Below are positions 1-7,913 of a stretch of DNA of 42,592 nucleotides, piece after piece (the stretch's first letter is position 1; the number at the start of each line of letters is the position of its first letter). The stretch is taken from contig JASJCB010000094.1 of the NCBI GenBank assembly GCA_030066195.1, positions 1 through 42,592 on the forward strand. Direction: 5' to 3'. The notes beneath the pieces are model-generated. The model searched no databases and was not told where the DNA came from. It saw only the letters and a program-made list of their open reading frames with translations. Both the position numbers and the translations under genes were made by a program. The stretch is from Acidobacteriota bacterium. GTDB lineage: Bacteria; Acidobacteriota; Holophagae; Acanthopleuribacterales; Acanthopleuribacteraceae.

Positions 1-588
1 TTTTGCAGAACTCGATTGTCTTCTGTTCCTTCTAGACGCAATCCATGCCCGGCCCTGTTCACGCTACATAGTAACGAAAAGTAGCGTGAACAAGGCCCAC
101 CTGGCTCAACCCGGGTATGGAACCGACAGCCGGCCTGAACGATGACCCCGCTTATGAGCAAGGTGGGTTTTGTTCGCGACGAAGGGACCACAAAAGAACG
201 CGACGTATGTACGGAGACCGAAGGGAAGCTCCCGGCAGAAAGGGTAGCATAAACCGATCCCACCTGAGATTCTTTGCGGGCTTTCCCGGCTTGTTTTGGT
301 GTGCGGGCATGCCTTCGGTCTTAAATCATGACTTGTTCCTCGGAACATGATTGTCCGACGCGAGCAAACCCGGGCCGTGCCGGTAAGCACCTGTCTATAA
401 CCGCAACCGTCCTGGTTCCGTCCGTGATCGTTCCGTGCCCGGGCTTCCTCACGCTACTTCGGGATCATCGTCGTTGTATTTCGCTCACCCGGTCGGCGAG
501 GATTTTCGTCGTTTCGGCCTTGCGGCTTGTCTTTTCCTTTGCAACCGCGCATAATGACTGTCATCGATCCAGCATACGGAGTCTTTTA
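1..588. other. Gene-free left edge and sigma-factor upstream region
   Basis: I see no convincing coding sequence in this stretch. Reading frames are open across it on both strands, but their translations are Arg/Pro/Cys-rich, lack family signatures and have no ribosome-binding site. The open frame of the sigma factor extends back to base 328, but this upstream part does not resemble any sigma-factor N-terminus. The stretch holds a strong inverted repeat at 51-97 and presumably the promoter of the sigma-kinase pair that begins at 589. I could not identify a clear -35/-10 pair. Confidence 0.5.
51..97. repeat. Long inverted repeat (hairpin)
   Basis: Bases 51-67 and 81-97 are complementary over 17 positions with one mismatch (55 against 93) around a 13-base loop. 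The inner 11 base pairs, GTTCACGCTAC against GTAGCGTGAAC, are perfect. When transcribed from the minus strand the mismatch becomes a G-U wobble, so the minus-strand RNA would fold better. No T-run follows on either side, so it is not a classic intrinsic terminator. It may be the end of a gene lying to the left of the window, or an operator. Confidence 0.5.
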
Positions 589-1161
589 ATGAGTGGGCAA
601 ACCTCTTCGATTACCGATCAGCTTCAGCAATGGTCACCGGAGCGGCCCGATGCTTTCAACACCTTGATCGATCTGGTGTACAAGGAGTTGCGAGCCATCT
701 CCCACCACATTCTTCAGGACGAAAAGAACCCCGGCCTGCAAACCACGGAATTGGTGAACCAGGTTTACGACACCCTGAGCCGGAAGGGCCATATCGACTG
801 GCAGAACCGGCGCCATTTCTACGGCATCGCCGCCAAGGCCATGCGCCGGGTGCTGATTCACGATGCCCGGCGTCGCAAAGCCGACAAGCGGGGCGGCGGC
901 CGGGTAACCGTTTCGTTGGAGGACGACGGGGAGGCCCCGGCCGCGGGTTCCCATTCCCCGGAACAGTGGTTGTTGCTGGATACCCTGTTGGATGAACTGG
1001 GCCGCCGGGATGCGATGATGGGCCACATTGTGGAGCTGCGCATTTTCGGGGGTTTTACCATTGCGGAAAGCGCCGAGATTCTGGATATCGCCCAGGCCAC
1101 GGTCAAGCGCAAGTGGGCCTTTGCCATGGCCTGGCTGGCCCGGCGCGGGTCCGGTGCCTGA
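589..1161 (+). CDS. ECF-type RNA polymerase sigma factor (Sig-70_X6 type)
   Basis: A 190-residue extracytoplasmic-function sigma factor that would direct RNA polymerase to a dedicated promoter set. The N-terminal part, with QTTELVNQVYDTL and the HFYGIAAKAMRRVLIDARRRK-like region around residues 55-100, is the sigma-2 domain of the Sig-70_X6 subfamily. The C-terminus (IVELRIFGGFTIAESAEIL, then ATVKRKW) is the sigma-4 helix-turn-helix. I chose the ATG at 589 because the homology begins there and a GGAG lies just upstream; the frame is open back to 328 without sigma-like sequence. The stop lies 3 bases before the kinase start, so the two are co-translated. In other bacteria such sigma factors lack an anti-sigma partner and are controlled by a linked Ser/Thr kinase (the EcfP/PknT case in Vibrio). 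By analogy I infer regulation by phosphorylation from the next gene. Confidence 0.9.
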   Translation: MSGQTSSITDQLQQWSPERPDAFNTLIDLVYKELRAISHHILQDEKNPGLQTTELVNQVYDTLSRKGHIDWQNRRHFYGIAAKAMRRVLIHDARRRKADKRGGGRVTVSLEDDGEAPAAGSHSPEQWLLLDTLLDELGRRDAMMGHIVELRIFGGFTIAESAEILDIAQATVKRKWAFAMAWLARRGSGA

Positions 1162-1164
1162 GCC

Positions 1165-3969
1165 ATGGACAACGGACCTTGGGAACGACTTCAGGAGTGG
1201 TTCGATCGGGCCTATGACCTGCCCCCGGAGGAGCGCGAAGCCCTGGTCACCGCGTTGGCCGAGGAAGATGCGCCCCTGGCCGGGCAGTTGCGGGGACTGC
1301 TGGCGCACAAGGATGCCGCGAGTGCTTGGGAAGATCGGGAGGCGCCCGCGCGGGCCGGGGTGATCGAGGCCCTCTATCGTCGCGGTCCGTTACCGGAAAC
1401 CGCGCCCGATGAAGAGCCGGTGCCCGACCGCATCGGCCCCTTTCTACCCCAAAAGTTGCTGGGCAAGGGCGGTATGGGCGTGGTCTACCTGGCGCGGCAG
1501 TTGGAACCGGTGGAGCGCCTGGTAGCCTTGAAGCTGTTGCGCCGCAAGGGAAGGGCAGACGGTCTACCGGAGCGTTTCCAGCGGGAGTACCGCATGCTGG
1601 CCTTGATGGCCCACCCCCACATCGCCCAGATCTTCCAGGCCGGAACCAGTGCGGACGGCCGGCCCTATTTCGCCATGGAGTACATCGACGGCGAACCCAT
1701 AACCGTTTTTTGCAACCGGCGCCGCCTGTCCCTGGACCGTCGACTGGACCTGATGCGCGACATTTGCGCCGGCTTACAACACGCCCACCAGAAGGGTATC
1801 ATCCACCGCGACCTGAAGCCATCCAACCTGCTGGTCACCCAAAAGGAGAATCGGGCCGTGGCCAAGATCATCGACTTCGGCATCGCGCAGCCGAGGGACT
1901 GGTCCCGCCGGGAGTTGGAAGGCGATCCGGCGGCTTTTTACGGCACCTTGACCTATATGAGCCCGGAACAGATGGGCGAGGACAAGGGACCCGATACTCG
2001 TACCGATATCTATGCGCTGGGCGCCGTATTGTTCGAGCTGTTGACGGATGCGCCGGTGATCGATCCGGCGCTGTTGCGGGAGGCTCGCGAGCAGGGCCGC
2101 CCGCCGCGCATCGATGCGCGAACCCCCGTCCGGCCCGGCACGCGCCTGGCCGACGCGGAGAACCTGGCCGACATCGCGGCGAAACGAGACACCACCCCCG
2201 CCAAACTGGTTCGCGCCGTGCGGGGGGATTTGGATTGGATCGTGACCCGGGCTTTGGCGCCGAAGAAAGCGGACCGTTACGCCGCCGTGACCGAGTTGGA
2301 CGAGGACCTGCGTCGCTACAGGGCCGGGCTGCCGGTTATGGCCGCGCCGGACCGTTTCCTATACCGTACGAGGAAGTTCCTGGCCCGTCACCGGGCCGTA
2401 TCTGCCCTGGCCTTTCTGCTGATCGTTACCCTGGCGGTCGGTGTGGCGGGGCTTACCCGCCTGTGGCTGCATGCCGAGGAGGCCCGCAAAGAGACCGCGA
2501 CCGCCCTGGAACGCGCCCGGGAGGGCGAGCGCTTTCTGCTGGACTACCTGGCTCAGCCCAATCCCAACGATCGAGCCGCGGACGTGCGCGGGCGCTTCGA
2601 CGCCATGGAGACCCTGTTGCAAGACCGGGGCGAACGTCCTCCCTCCCTTCGCGCCGCCTACCACCTGGTGCTCGGCAAGGCGGCTTATGGATGGGGTCTT
2701 TACGAGAAGGCCCGCGAGCACCTGGAAAGCTCCCGCGAGTTTTGGGACATGGCGGCGCACACACCTTTCGGCGAACGCTTCGAGACGGCGGATTTCCTGG
2801 CCCGAACCTACCGACGCCTGGGCCGCTTCAAGGAGGCGGAAACGCTTTATCGGGAGCAACTGGGTCATCAGGCGGCCGTTTTGGGTGAAGAAGCCGCCGA
2901 TACCCTGAGAACCCGTTCGGAGTTGGCCGCTACCCTGACGGCCGCGGGCCGGCACGACGAGACAATCGAGCTCTGCACATCCCTTCTCCCGGCGCAGTTA
3001 CGCATGTTGGGCGAGAAACACGGGGACGTCAGCTTAACCCGTGTGACCCTGGGTAACGCGCTGGTGGGCTTGAGCCGTTTTGCTGAGGCCGAAAAAGAGT
3101 TCCGCACGGCCCTGGCCATTCAGTGGGAATTGTGGGGTCCCGAGGATTCACGGACCCTGGCCACGGAAAACAACCTGGCGAACGGGTTGGCCTCCAAAGG
3201 CGCCTACGAGCAGAGTGAACGGCTCTACCGGCGGGTGTTGGCGGTGCGGACCCGAGTGCTTTACAAGGACCATCCCCATACGCTCAGCACCATGCATGGT
3301 TTGGCGCGGGTGCTGTACCACCTGGGAAAATTGACGGAGGCGGACGAGCTGTTGCGAACCGTATTCGAGAAACGCCGTGAGGCCTTGGGTCCCAATCATG
3401 GGCAAACCCTGGCTACCCAGAACAACCTGGCCTTGTTTTACCGAAGGTCAGGCAATGATGATCGGGCGATCGCCATGCTGCGCGAGATTATCGGGATATA
3501 CACCAATCAGGGAGAAGCGGCTCATCCACGCTGCCTGCGCGCCCGCAACAACCTTGGCAATGTCTTGATTCAGCAAGGCCGTAGCGGCGAGGCCCTACCT
3601 CTGTTACTGGAAACCCGTGACCTGAAGGAGCAACATCCGGGCCGGGAGAGCCGCTCCTATTTGGATACCTTATGCACCCTGGCCGAAGCCTACCAACAGG
3701 AAGGCAACTTAGAGCCGGCCGAGGACCTGTTTCGCGAGACGCTGGCTTATGCGACGGCCTACCTGGAACCAGGCGACTACCGGCATCCGCAATACCGCGC
3801 GTATCTGGCGCTTTGCCTGGCTGCCATGGGCCGCGAAAACGAGGCCGATGATGTCTTGAAGGAATGCCTTACTTTTTTTCAGGTTCGCAGCCTGTCCCCT
3901 CCCGCCTGGTTGTCTCGCATGGAAAACCGGCGTCAGTGTATGCGTGAAGCCGGCCCGGCTGAGCCTTAA
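1165..3969 (+). CDS. Membrane Ser/Thr protein kinase with TPR sensor tail
   Basis: A 934-residue PknB-family kinase. Residues 1-60 form the small helical N-terminal region common to sigma-linked kinases (LPPEEREALV). The kinase domain spans about 90-385: glycine loop GKGGMG at 100-105, catalytic Lys in ALKLL at 123, HRDLKPSN at 214-221, DFG at 237-239 and an SPEQ in place of APE at about 266-269, so it is complete and probably active. A transmembrane helix follows at about 411-434. The remainder, to 934, is a series of TPR/kinesin-light-chain-type repeats (for example LGNALVGLSRFAEAEKEFRTAL). The TPR domain would face the periplasm and sense a protein or ligand, with the kinase in the cytoplasm. 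It lies 3 bases behind the ECF sigma gene, and the likely substrate is that sigma factor (inference). Confidence 0.93.
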   Translation: MDNGPWERLQEWFDRAYDLPPEEREALVTALAEEDAPLAGQLRGLLAHKDAASAWEDREAPARAGVIEALYRRGPLPETAPDEEPVPDRIGPFLPQKLLGKGGMGVVYLARQLEPVERLVALKLLRRKGRADGLPERFQREYRMLALMAHPHIAQIFQAGTSADGRPYFAMEYIDGEPITVFCNRRRLSLDRRLDLMRDICAGLQHAHQKGIIHRDLKPSNLLVTQKENRAVAKIIDFGIAQPRDWSRRELEGDPAAFYGTLTYMSPEQMGEDKGPDTRTDIYALGAVLFELLTDAPVIDPALLREAREQGRPPRIDARTPVRPGTRLADAENLADIAAKRDTTPAKLVRAVRGDLDWIVTRALAPKKADRYAAVTELDEDLRRYRAGLPVMAAPDRFLYRTRKFLARHRAVSALAFLLIVTLAVGVAGLTRLWLHAEEARKETATALERAREGERFLLDYLAQPNPNDRAADVRGRFDAMETLLQDRGERPPSLRAAYHLVLGKAAYGWGLYEKAREHLESSREFWDMAAHTPFGERFETADFLARTYRRLGRFKEAETLYREQLGHQAAVLGEEAADTLRTRSELAATLTAAGRHDETIELCTSLLPAQLRMLGEKHGDVSLTRVTLGNALVGLSRFAEAEKEFRTALAIQWELWGPEDSRTLATENNLANGLASKGAYEQSERLYRRVLAVRTRVLYKDHPHTLSTMHGLARVLYHLGKLTEADELLRTVFEKRREALGPNHGQTLATQNNLALFYRRSGNDDRAIAMLREIIGIYTNQGEAAHPRCLRARNNLGNVLIQQGRSGEALPLLLETRDLKEQHPGRESRSYLDTLCTLAEAYQQEGNLEPAEDLFRETLAYATAYLEPGDYRHPQYRAYLALCLAAMGRENEADDVLKECLTFFQVRSLSPPAWLSRMENRRQCMREAGPAEP

Positions 3970-4093
3970 GCTGTTGCATTCCTGTATATTGAGGGGTTTT
4001 GTGCCGGAAAAGTAAAAAAAAGCGGATGAAAAATTCATGCGGTGCGCACTACAGGCAGACCCGGTTGGGTCTAATCCAATCTAGGAGTTTGCC

Positions 4094-4333
4094 ATGTTAG
4101 TACTTGTAAAGATCGACTTGATATTCGCCGCCAATCTGATGTCCCTGGCGTTCCTACTGATCCGGGCCGGGGCCGCTCGGAAAAATGTCCCGGCAACCGT
4201 GGATCGCATCGAAGAAACAGAGGGCTCGCCCGATGACCCCGACGGTAACGGTAAACGGGGAACGGACCAAAGCCAACACATCGAGGAGACCGAGGGCTCT
4301 GCTGACGACCCCGACGGCAACGGCGGTAACTAA
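4094..4333 (+). CDS. Small membrane peptide with duplicated acidic motif
   Basis: A 79-residue protein that I do not recognise. A clear ribosome-binding site (TAGGAG, 7 bases from the ATG) supports the start. Residues 8-26 are hydrophobic (IFAANLMSLAFLLIRAG), suggesting a membrane anchor or signal. The rest is polar and holds two near-identical copies of IEETEGS-x-DDPDGNG, separated by about 12 residues (KRGTDQSQH). The acidic DPDGNG loops resemble Ca2+-binding turns but are too short to be called EF-hands. The gene lies between the kinase (+) and the second sigma factor (-), with a small hairpin (AGACCC/GGGTCT, 4057-4072) 21 bases upstream of the start. It could be a short secreted or anchored peptide, a kinase substrate, or the remnant of a longer repeat protein. 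Confidence 0.55.
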   Translation: MLVLVKIDLIFAANLMSLAFLLIRAGAARKNVPATVDRIEETEGSPDDPDGNGKRGTDQSQHIEETEGSADDPDGNGGN

Positions 4334-4384
4334 GCGCAACCGGGGCCGTATCGGTTTTCGGGTCGGTGCGGCCTTTATTTGCGC
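4334..4384. terminator. Probable bidirectional terminator between convergent genes
   Basis: The junction between the small peptide gene (+) and the second sigma gene (-) is palindromic. GCGCAA (4334-4339) pairs with TTGCGC (4379-4384), and inside it GGCCG (4344-4348) pairs with CGGCC (4369-4373). A short TTTATTT follows the inner stem on the plus strand. The outer arm overlaps the last codons of the minus-strand gene. The imperfect stem makes this a moderate call. Confidence 0.35.
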
Positions 4385-4956
4385 TGAAGTTTGGCGCTCA
4401 GGATGCGCTTGCATTGCGACCACTTGCGAGAGATATCGGTGGCCGAGGTGCCCAGGATGTCGGCCATCTCCTCGTTGGTAAAACCCGCGTGTTTGAGCGC
4501 GGCCAGGATACCCATGCCGGGAGCGGCTTCGTCCAGGGCGTCTTCCAACCAGATCTTGTGATCTTGAGAGGAGACGTCCCCGGCTCGATCTTGGGGTTCC
4601 GGGGCTTGTTCCCGGGGAACCGTTTTGATTCTGGCTTTACGCCGCCGGGCCTTATCCAGGACGATTTGTCGCATGCCCCGGAATGCGAACCCCCGGAAAG
4701 CCTTGGAGTCATCGGCGGTGAACTCTTTCTGTTTTATCAGTTTCAGGCAGTATTCGTTGACCAGGGAGCCGGTTTGCATAAAGTCGTGGACGGCGTCATT
4801 ATGGAGAATGTATTTGGCCATTTGTTCCAGTAGGGGAAGATTTTGGGCAAACAATTGATCGAAAGCCGTCCGGCTGCCATTTTGGTATTCTTGCAGAAGA
4901 CGTGTGGTTGGTCCGGTTTCCGGTTCATCGGTTGGGCTCGGGGTTTTATCGACCAT
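4375..4956 (-). CDS. ECF-like sigma factor, second copy
   Basis: A 193-residue protein of the same broad sigma family as the one at 589. It has the sigma-2-like segment (TGSLVNEYCLKLIKQKEF, then FRGFAFRGMRQIVLDKARRRKA) and a C-terminal helix-turn-helix (AALKHAGFTNEEMADILG, then ATDISRKW). I chose the start at 4956 (MVDKTPSP) because AAGGAG sits 7 bases upstream; the frame opens 21 bases earlier but without a better signal. Sequence similarity to the first sigma factor is weak overall, so this is not a recent duplication. No intact kinase lies beside it, but a decayed kinase remnant lies immediately upstream on the same strand (5013-5269). It may be an orphan sigma factor that lost its partner, or it may be served by the kinase at 1165. 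Confidence 0.85.
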   Translation of the reverse strand: MVDKTPSPTDEPETGPTTRLLQEYQNGSRTAFDQLFAQNLPLLEQMAKYILHNDAVHDFMQTGSLVNEYCLKLIKQKEFTADDSKAFRGFAFRGMRQIVLDKARRRKARIKTVPREQAPEPQDRAGDVSSQDHKIWLEDALDEAAPGMGILAALKHAGFTNEEMADILGTSATDISRKWSQCKRILSAKLQRK

Positions 4957-5012
4957 ACTGAAATCTCCTTCCATCAACCCACGTCGAAATCAGGGCTGCC
5001 GTGGGTAATCAA

Positions 5013-5269
5013 TTAGTCTTCCGTTGTTCGCATCGTCAGCGTTCGATAGTGGGCAGAGCGATCGGGTTTGCCCCGGGCATCGTAGAGGTCGATGAGACGT
5101 CGCAACGCCCGGCGGCCGCGGTGGCGAGCTTGCCTTTATGGCGCGCGGTCAGCTTACTGATCCGGTATCTCAGCGTCAGGGGTCGCGCGTGAAAGGGCAA
5201 CCCCTCCAAGTGGCGCTCCAGACCCAGCGGCCGGCCCGGCCCGGCCGTGATCTCTTCACTGTTTTCCAT
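5013..5269 (-). pseudogene. Remnant of a Ser/Thr kinase-TPR gene (internally deleted, frameshifted)
   Basis: Reading from 5269 (ATG with GGGAG upstream) the translation runs LERHLEGLPFHARPLTLRYR and then ISKLTARHKGKLATAAA. This matches the linker that follows the kinase domain in PknB-TPR kinases; the intact kinase of this window has DLRRYRAGLPVMAAPDRFLY and RTRKFLARHRAVSAL at the same place. After the GRC region the meaningful reading moves to another frame, giving ALRRLIDLYDARGKPDRSA, then HYRTL and a stop at 5013. That is the typical last TPR helix of such kinases. The kinase domain and nearly all TPR repeats are gone. I therefore read it as two ends of one gene joined by a large deletion, with a frame change. 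In its first frame an 77-residue product could still be made, but I do not expect it to function. Confidence 0.6.
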
Positions 5270-5344
5270 ACAGACTCCCGGGGGCAACCGCCGTCATACT
5301 AGATCGGCCGACTCGGAGCCAGGCTGAATCAAAAAGACGGGCGC

Positions 5345-6670
5345 TTAGGCCCTGGCGCGCAATCTGCGCCACATATCGTCGAGACGTTTCCCGCCGGCCT
5401 TGCTTTCTGCCGTAAAGCCCGGCCAGAGGCCGACCCAGGCAAACACAAGCACCGACACCCCGAAATCATAGAAGTAACGGGTCGTTTTCTCTGCCTCGGG
5501 GGCAAAGAAAGAAGCGATTGCGAAAACGGTAAACAGGACGAAAAAGGCAATCCCGATAGAGCCGCAAACCTGCTGCACCAACTGCTCGGGCTGTTTCGCG
5601 CCTCTTACCAAAATCAGGTAGGAAAGAAGTATGGTAACGGCAAACGCCAGACCGGGAATCAACAGTTTGTCTCCCTCGAACAAACCAAGCCCAAACATTT
5701 TGCTGCCGGCAACCAGAGGGGTGAAGTTGGCAGGATCCCAGAAATAGATGGGAAGTGTAGTGAGTAGGAATCCAAAGGCGCAAATAGATAATTCAATCAG
5801 AGGACGCAGGCGGTTGTGTGAATTGCATACTGCCGCGGCTGCGACCAGGGGCATGGCATAGATAAGGAAGATGCTTCTGGAGCTGCAAATAACCCCAAGC
5901 AAAAAGAACAACACTAAGCGGAGGTTCTTGTTCTTCACACTGAAAACAGCAATGATGACGGTGGCGACGGCAAGGTTATTGGCCAGGTAATCGGATGCCG
6001 TTCGAATGTGCTGGAAGGGGGCGCCTGCAACAACCGAGAACAAAACCATACTGATGGTAGTTTCGTGAAAACCGCGGCCCAGCCACCGATAGATGGCAAC
6101 AGCGAACAAGAGCAACCAAAAGTGGTTGATGTAGGGAATCAAGTTCAATACAGAAAAGGGAACCGCTAGAGCAATCCAACCGGGAAACGGCGTAATGGGG
6201 TTGTCCAAATGAGATATCGCGGCGTAGGGGAACTCGAAATCCAGCAAATGGTAGGTGGCATTGGCCAGGGCCGACGCCCGGTCGACGCCGATCGAAAAAA
6301 TCCTGTCCGACGGCGGGGCGACGACCAGCAACAATGCGCCCAGGCCGGCGATGATCAAGAAAGTGAGCACTTTCCATTTCGAAAGAATGCGATATAGCAG
6401 CGGAAGACAGACCAGGAAGACAATCGTAGCCAGTATATAAGCAAGGATCGCAATAGGGAGGTACTTATCCAGAGAACGCGCCAGTAATTCCCTGATGAGG
6501 GTTGGTATCCCGGAATAAAGAATCACACCTAAGAGTAATAATGAATACTTCAATGAATCCAACCTCGTGATTTTTTCCGGCAGCAGGAATTCTCCCGAAC
6601 CCGCATAACATGCCGCCGGCAAATGAATGACCCGGCACAGCTTCTCAACAATGAAGTGGGTGAAATGCAA
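5345..6670 (-). CDS. Multi-pass membrane protein, possible GT-C-type glycosyltransferase
   Basis: A 441-residue very hydrophobic protein with roughly ten to twelve predicted membrane helices. After the first helices a loop reads SDRIFSIGVDRASALANATY, and later FEFPYAAISH-LDNPITPFPGW. An acidic residue in the first external loop followed by a PYA...NPITPFPGW pattern resembles polyprenol-phosphate-dependent GT-C sugar transferases (the GT87/DUF2029 type), but I cannot confirm the family. The C-terminus is basic (GGKRLDDMWRRLRARA) and probably cytoplasmic. The true start may lie downstream of 6670, since the first 30 residues are atypical; no strong ribosome-binding site separates the options. 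It stands alone between the kinase remnant and the cyd operon. The substrate is unknown. Confidence 0.7.
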   Translation of the reverse strand: MHFTHFIVEKLCRVIHLPAACYAGSGEFLLPEKITRLDSLKYSLLLLGVILYSGIPTLIRELLARSLDKYLPIAILAYILATIVFLVCLPLLYRILSKWKVLTFLIIAGLGALLLVVAPPSDRIFSIGVDRASALANATYHLLDFEFPYAAISHLDNPITPFPGWIALAVPFSVLNLIPYINHFWLLLFAVAIYRWLGRGFHETTISMVLFSVVAGAPFQHIRTASDYLANNLAVATVIIAVFSVKNKNLRLVLFFLLGVICSSRSIFLIYAMPLVAAAAVCNSHNRLRPLIELSICAFGFLLTTLPIYFWDPANFTPLVAGSKMFGLGLFEGDKLLIPGLAFAVTILLSYLILVRGAKQPEQLVQQVCGSIGIAFFVLFTVFAIASFFAPEAEKTTRYFYDFGVSVLVFAWVGLWPGFTAESKAGGKRLDDMWRRLRARA

Positions 6671-6795
6671 GAAAAGAGCCCGGTCTTACCACCACCCTGC
6701 ATCACAAAAACTTTCGTGATCAAGGTTTAACTCGTTATCCTGCCGGTACAAGCGCGGGATTCTAACACACCCCATTCTGGAGTGTCAAATATCAG

Positions 6796-6821
6796 AACGG
6801 GTCAAACGGGTCAACGGGTCA
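6796..6821 (+). repeat. Short tandem repeat AACGGGTC(A), three copies
   Basis: The octamer AACGGGTC occurs at 6796, 6805 and 6813, spaced 8-9 bases apart, in the space between the membrane protein gene and the end of cydB. It is short, lies downstream of cydB and upstream of the membrane protein gene, and could be a cluster of regulator half-sites for the latter or simple slippage. Confidence 0.4.
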
Positions 6822-6896
6822 TTGTGGTAGGAGCCTGCCGTTCCTTCTGGAAACGACAGATGATTTCTCAGGTATCCATGCCGCGCCCGGCCGGAT

Positions 6897-7913
6897 TCAG
6901 AGCGAGTGTTGAGAAGCCTCTTCCGACTTCCACGCAAAGATCTTGTAGAGGTAGAGGAAGCTGGGGACCAGGACCACGCTGCCGCAGGCCAGAACCCAAA
7001 AGGTCAGGGCCGGTAAGGGCGGCGGGGCGGCGGCTTGCTGTACCGTGTAGGCCGGATAAATCAGGTACGGGTACATGGCGAACGCCCAGCCCAGGATGAC
7101 CAGACTCACCTGGCCGGCCGTGATGATTCGCGCCGGACCGTATTTTCGACGCCATAACAGCCAAAGGGAACCGGCGGCGCAGAGACCCGCCGCCACGTTC
7201 AACGGCAGCGACCAGGGACTGGTGGTCAGGGCGGCATAGATTCGGGGCGCTCCCGTCGAAGCGCTGATCAGACAGGCAAAAGCCAGGATGCCTACGATCA
7301 CGGCGCTGATCAGCGCGCGTTTACGGAAATCTTCCTGCAAGGCTTCTTTCGCCTGGCAGGCGAGATAGACCGCGGCCAGGTAGGCGAACAAAGCCAGGGT
7401 GAAAAGACCGGTCAGGAATGGAAAGAGTCCGACCCAACCGCTCCAAAAACCCGATTCCAATCGGCCCAGGGGATCGATCTGAATCTTGCCCGAAGACATG
7501 CCGCCCACGCAGATGCCCAGCATGATCGGTGTAACCGCGCTTGCCGAGGCGAAGATGAAACTCCAGCGCCGCTTCCGTTGCTGCCGGTCGTAGGCGTGAA
7601 ACACAAAGGCGGAACCGCGGAACACCACGCCGAAAAGCATCAGGGTCAGTGGAATGTGCAACGCATTGGCCATCAGTGAGAAGACCTTGGGGAAGTCGGC
7701 AAAAAGAATGACGATGAGCACGATCAGCCAGACGTGATTGGCTTCCCAGATGGGCCCGATCTCGTTTTTGATGAGTGTGCGTTGATCCTCCGCGCGCGGA
7801 CCCCGGGCCAGCAGGTCCCAAACGCCGCCGCCGAAATCGGCGCCGCCGGTGAGGCTGTAGATGATCAGGAAGGCAACCATCAGGCCGCCCACTACCACGG
7901 GCCAATCAATCAT
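6897..7913 (-). CDS. cydB: Cytochrome bd ubiquinol oxidase subunit II
   Basis: The 338-residue structural subunit of the bd-type quinol oxidase, an integral inner-membrane protein. The diagnostic N-terminus is present: TGGADFGGGVWDLLARG near residue 22, then EIGPIWEANHVWLIVLIVIL around residues 52-71, including the conserved Trp-Glu-x-Asn-His. The length and eight to nine hydrophobic helices fit the family. The start overlaps the end of cydA by 8 bases, so the two subunits are translationally coupled. I found no small cydX-like gene directly after it. The last residues (KSEEASQHSL) are a short polar tail. Confidence 0.97.
   Translation of the reverse strand: MIDWPVVVGGLMVAFLIIYSLTGGADFGGGVWDLLARGPRAEDQRTLIKNEIGPIWEANHVWLIVLIVILFADFPKVFSLMANALHIPLTLMLFGVVFRGSAFVFHAYDRQQRKRRWSFIFASASAVTPIMLGICVGGMSSGKIQIDPLGRLESGFWSGWVGLFPFLTGLFTLALFAYLAAVYLACQAKEALQEDFRKRALISAVIVGILAFACLISASTGAPRIYAALTTSPWSLPLNVAAGLCAAGSLWLLWRRKYGPARIITAGQVSLVILGWAFAMYPYLIYPAYTVQQAAAPPPLPALTFWVLACGSVVLVPSFLYLYKIFAWKSEEASQHSL

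Noticed and set aside
328..588. N-terminal extension of the first sigma factor
   Set aside because: The frame is open but the sequence is Arg/Pro/Ser-rich and unlike sigma factors. The family N-terminus starts at the ATG at 589.
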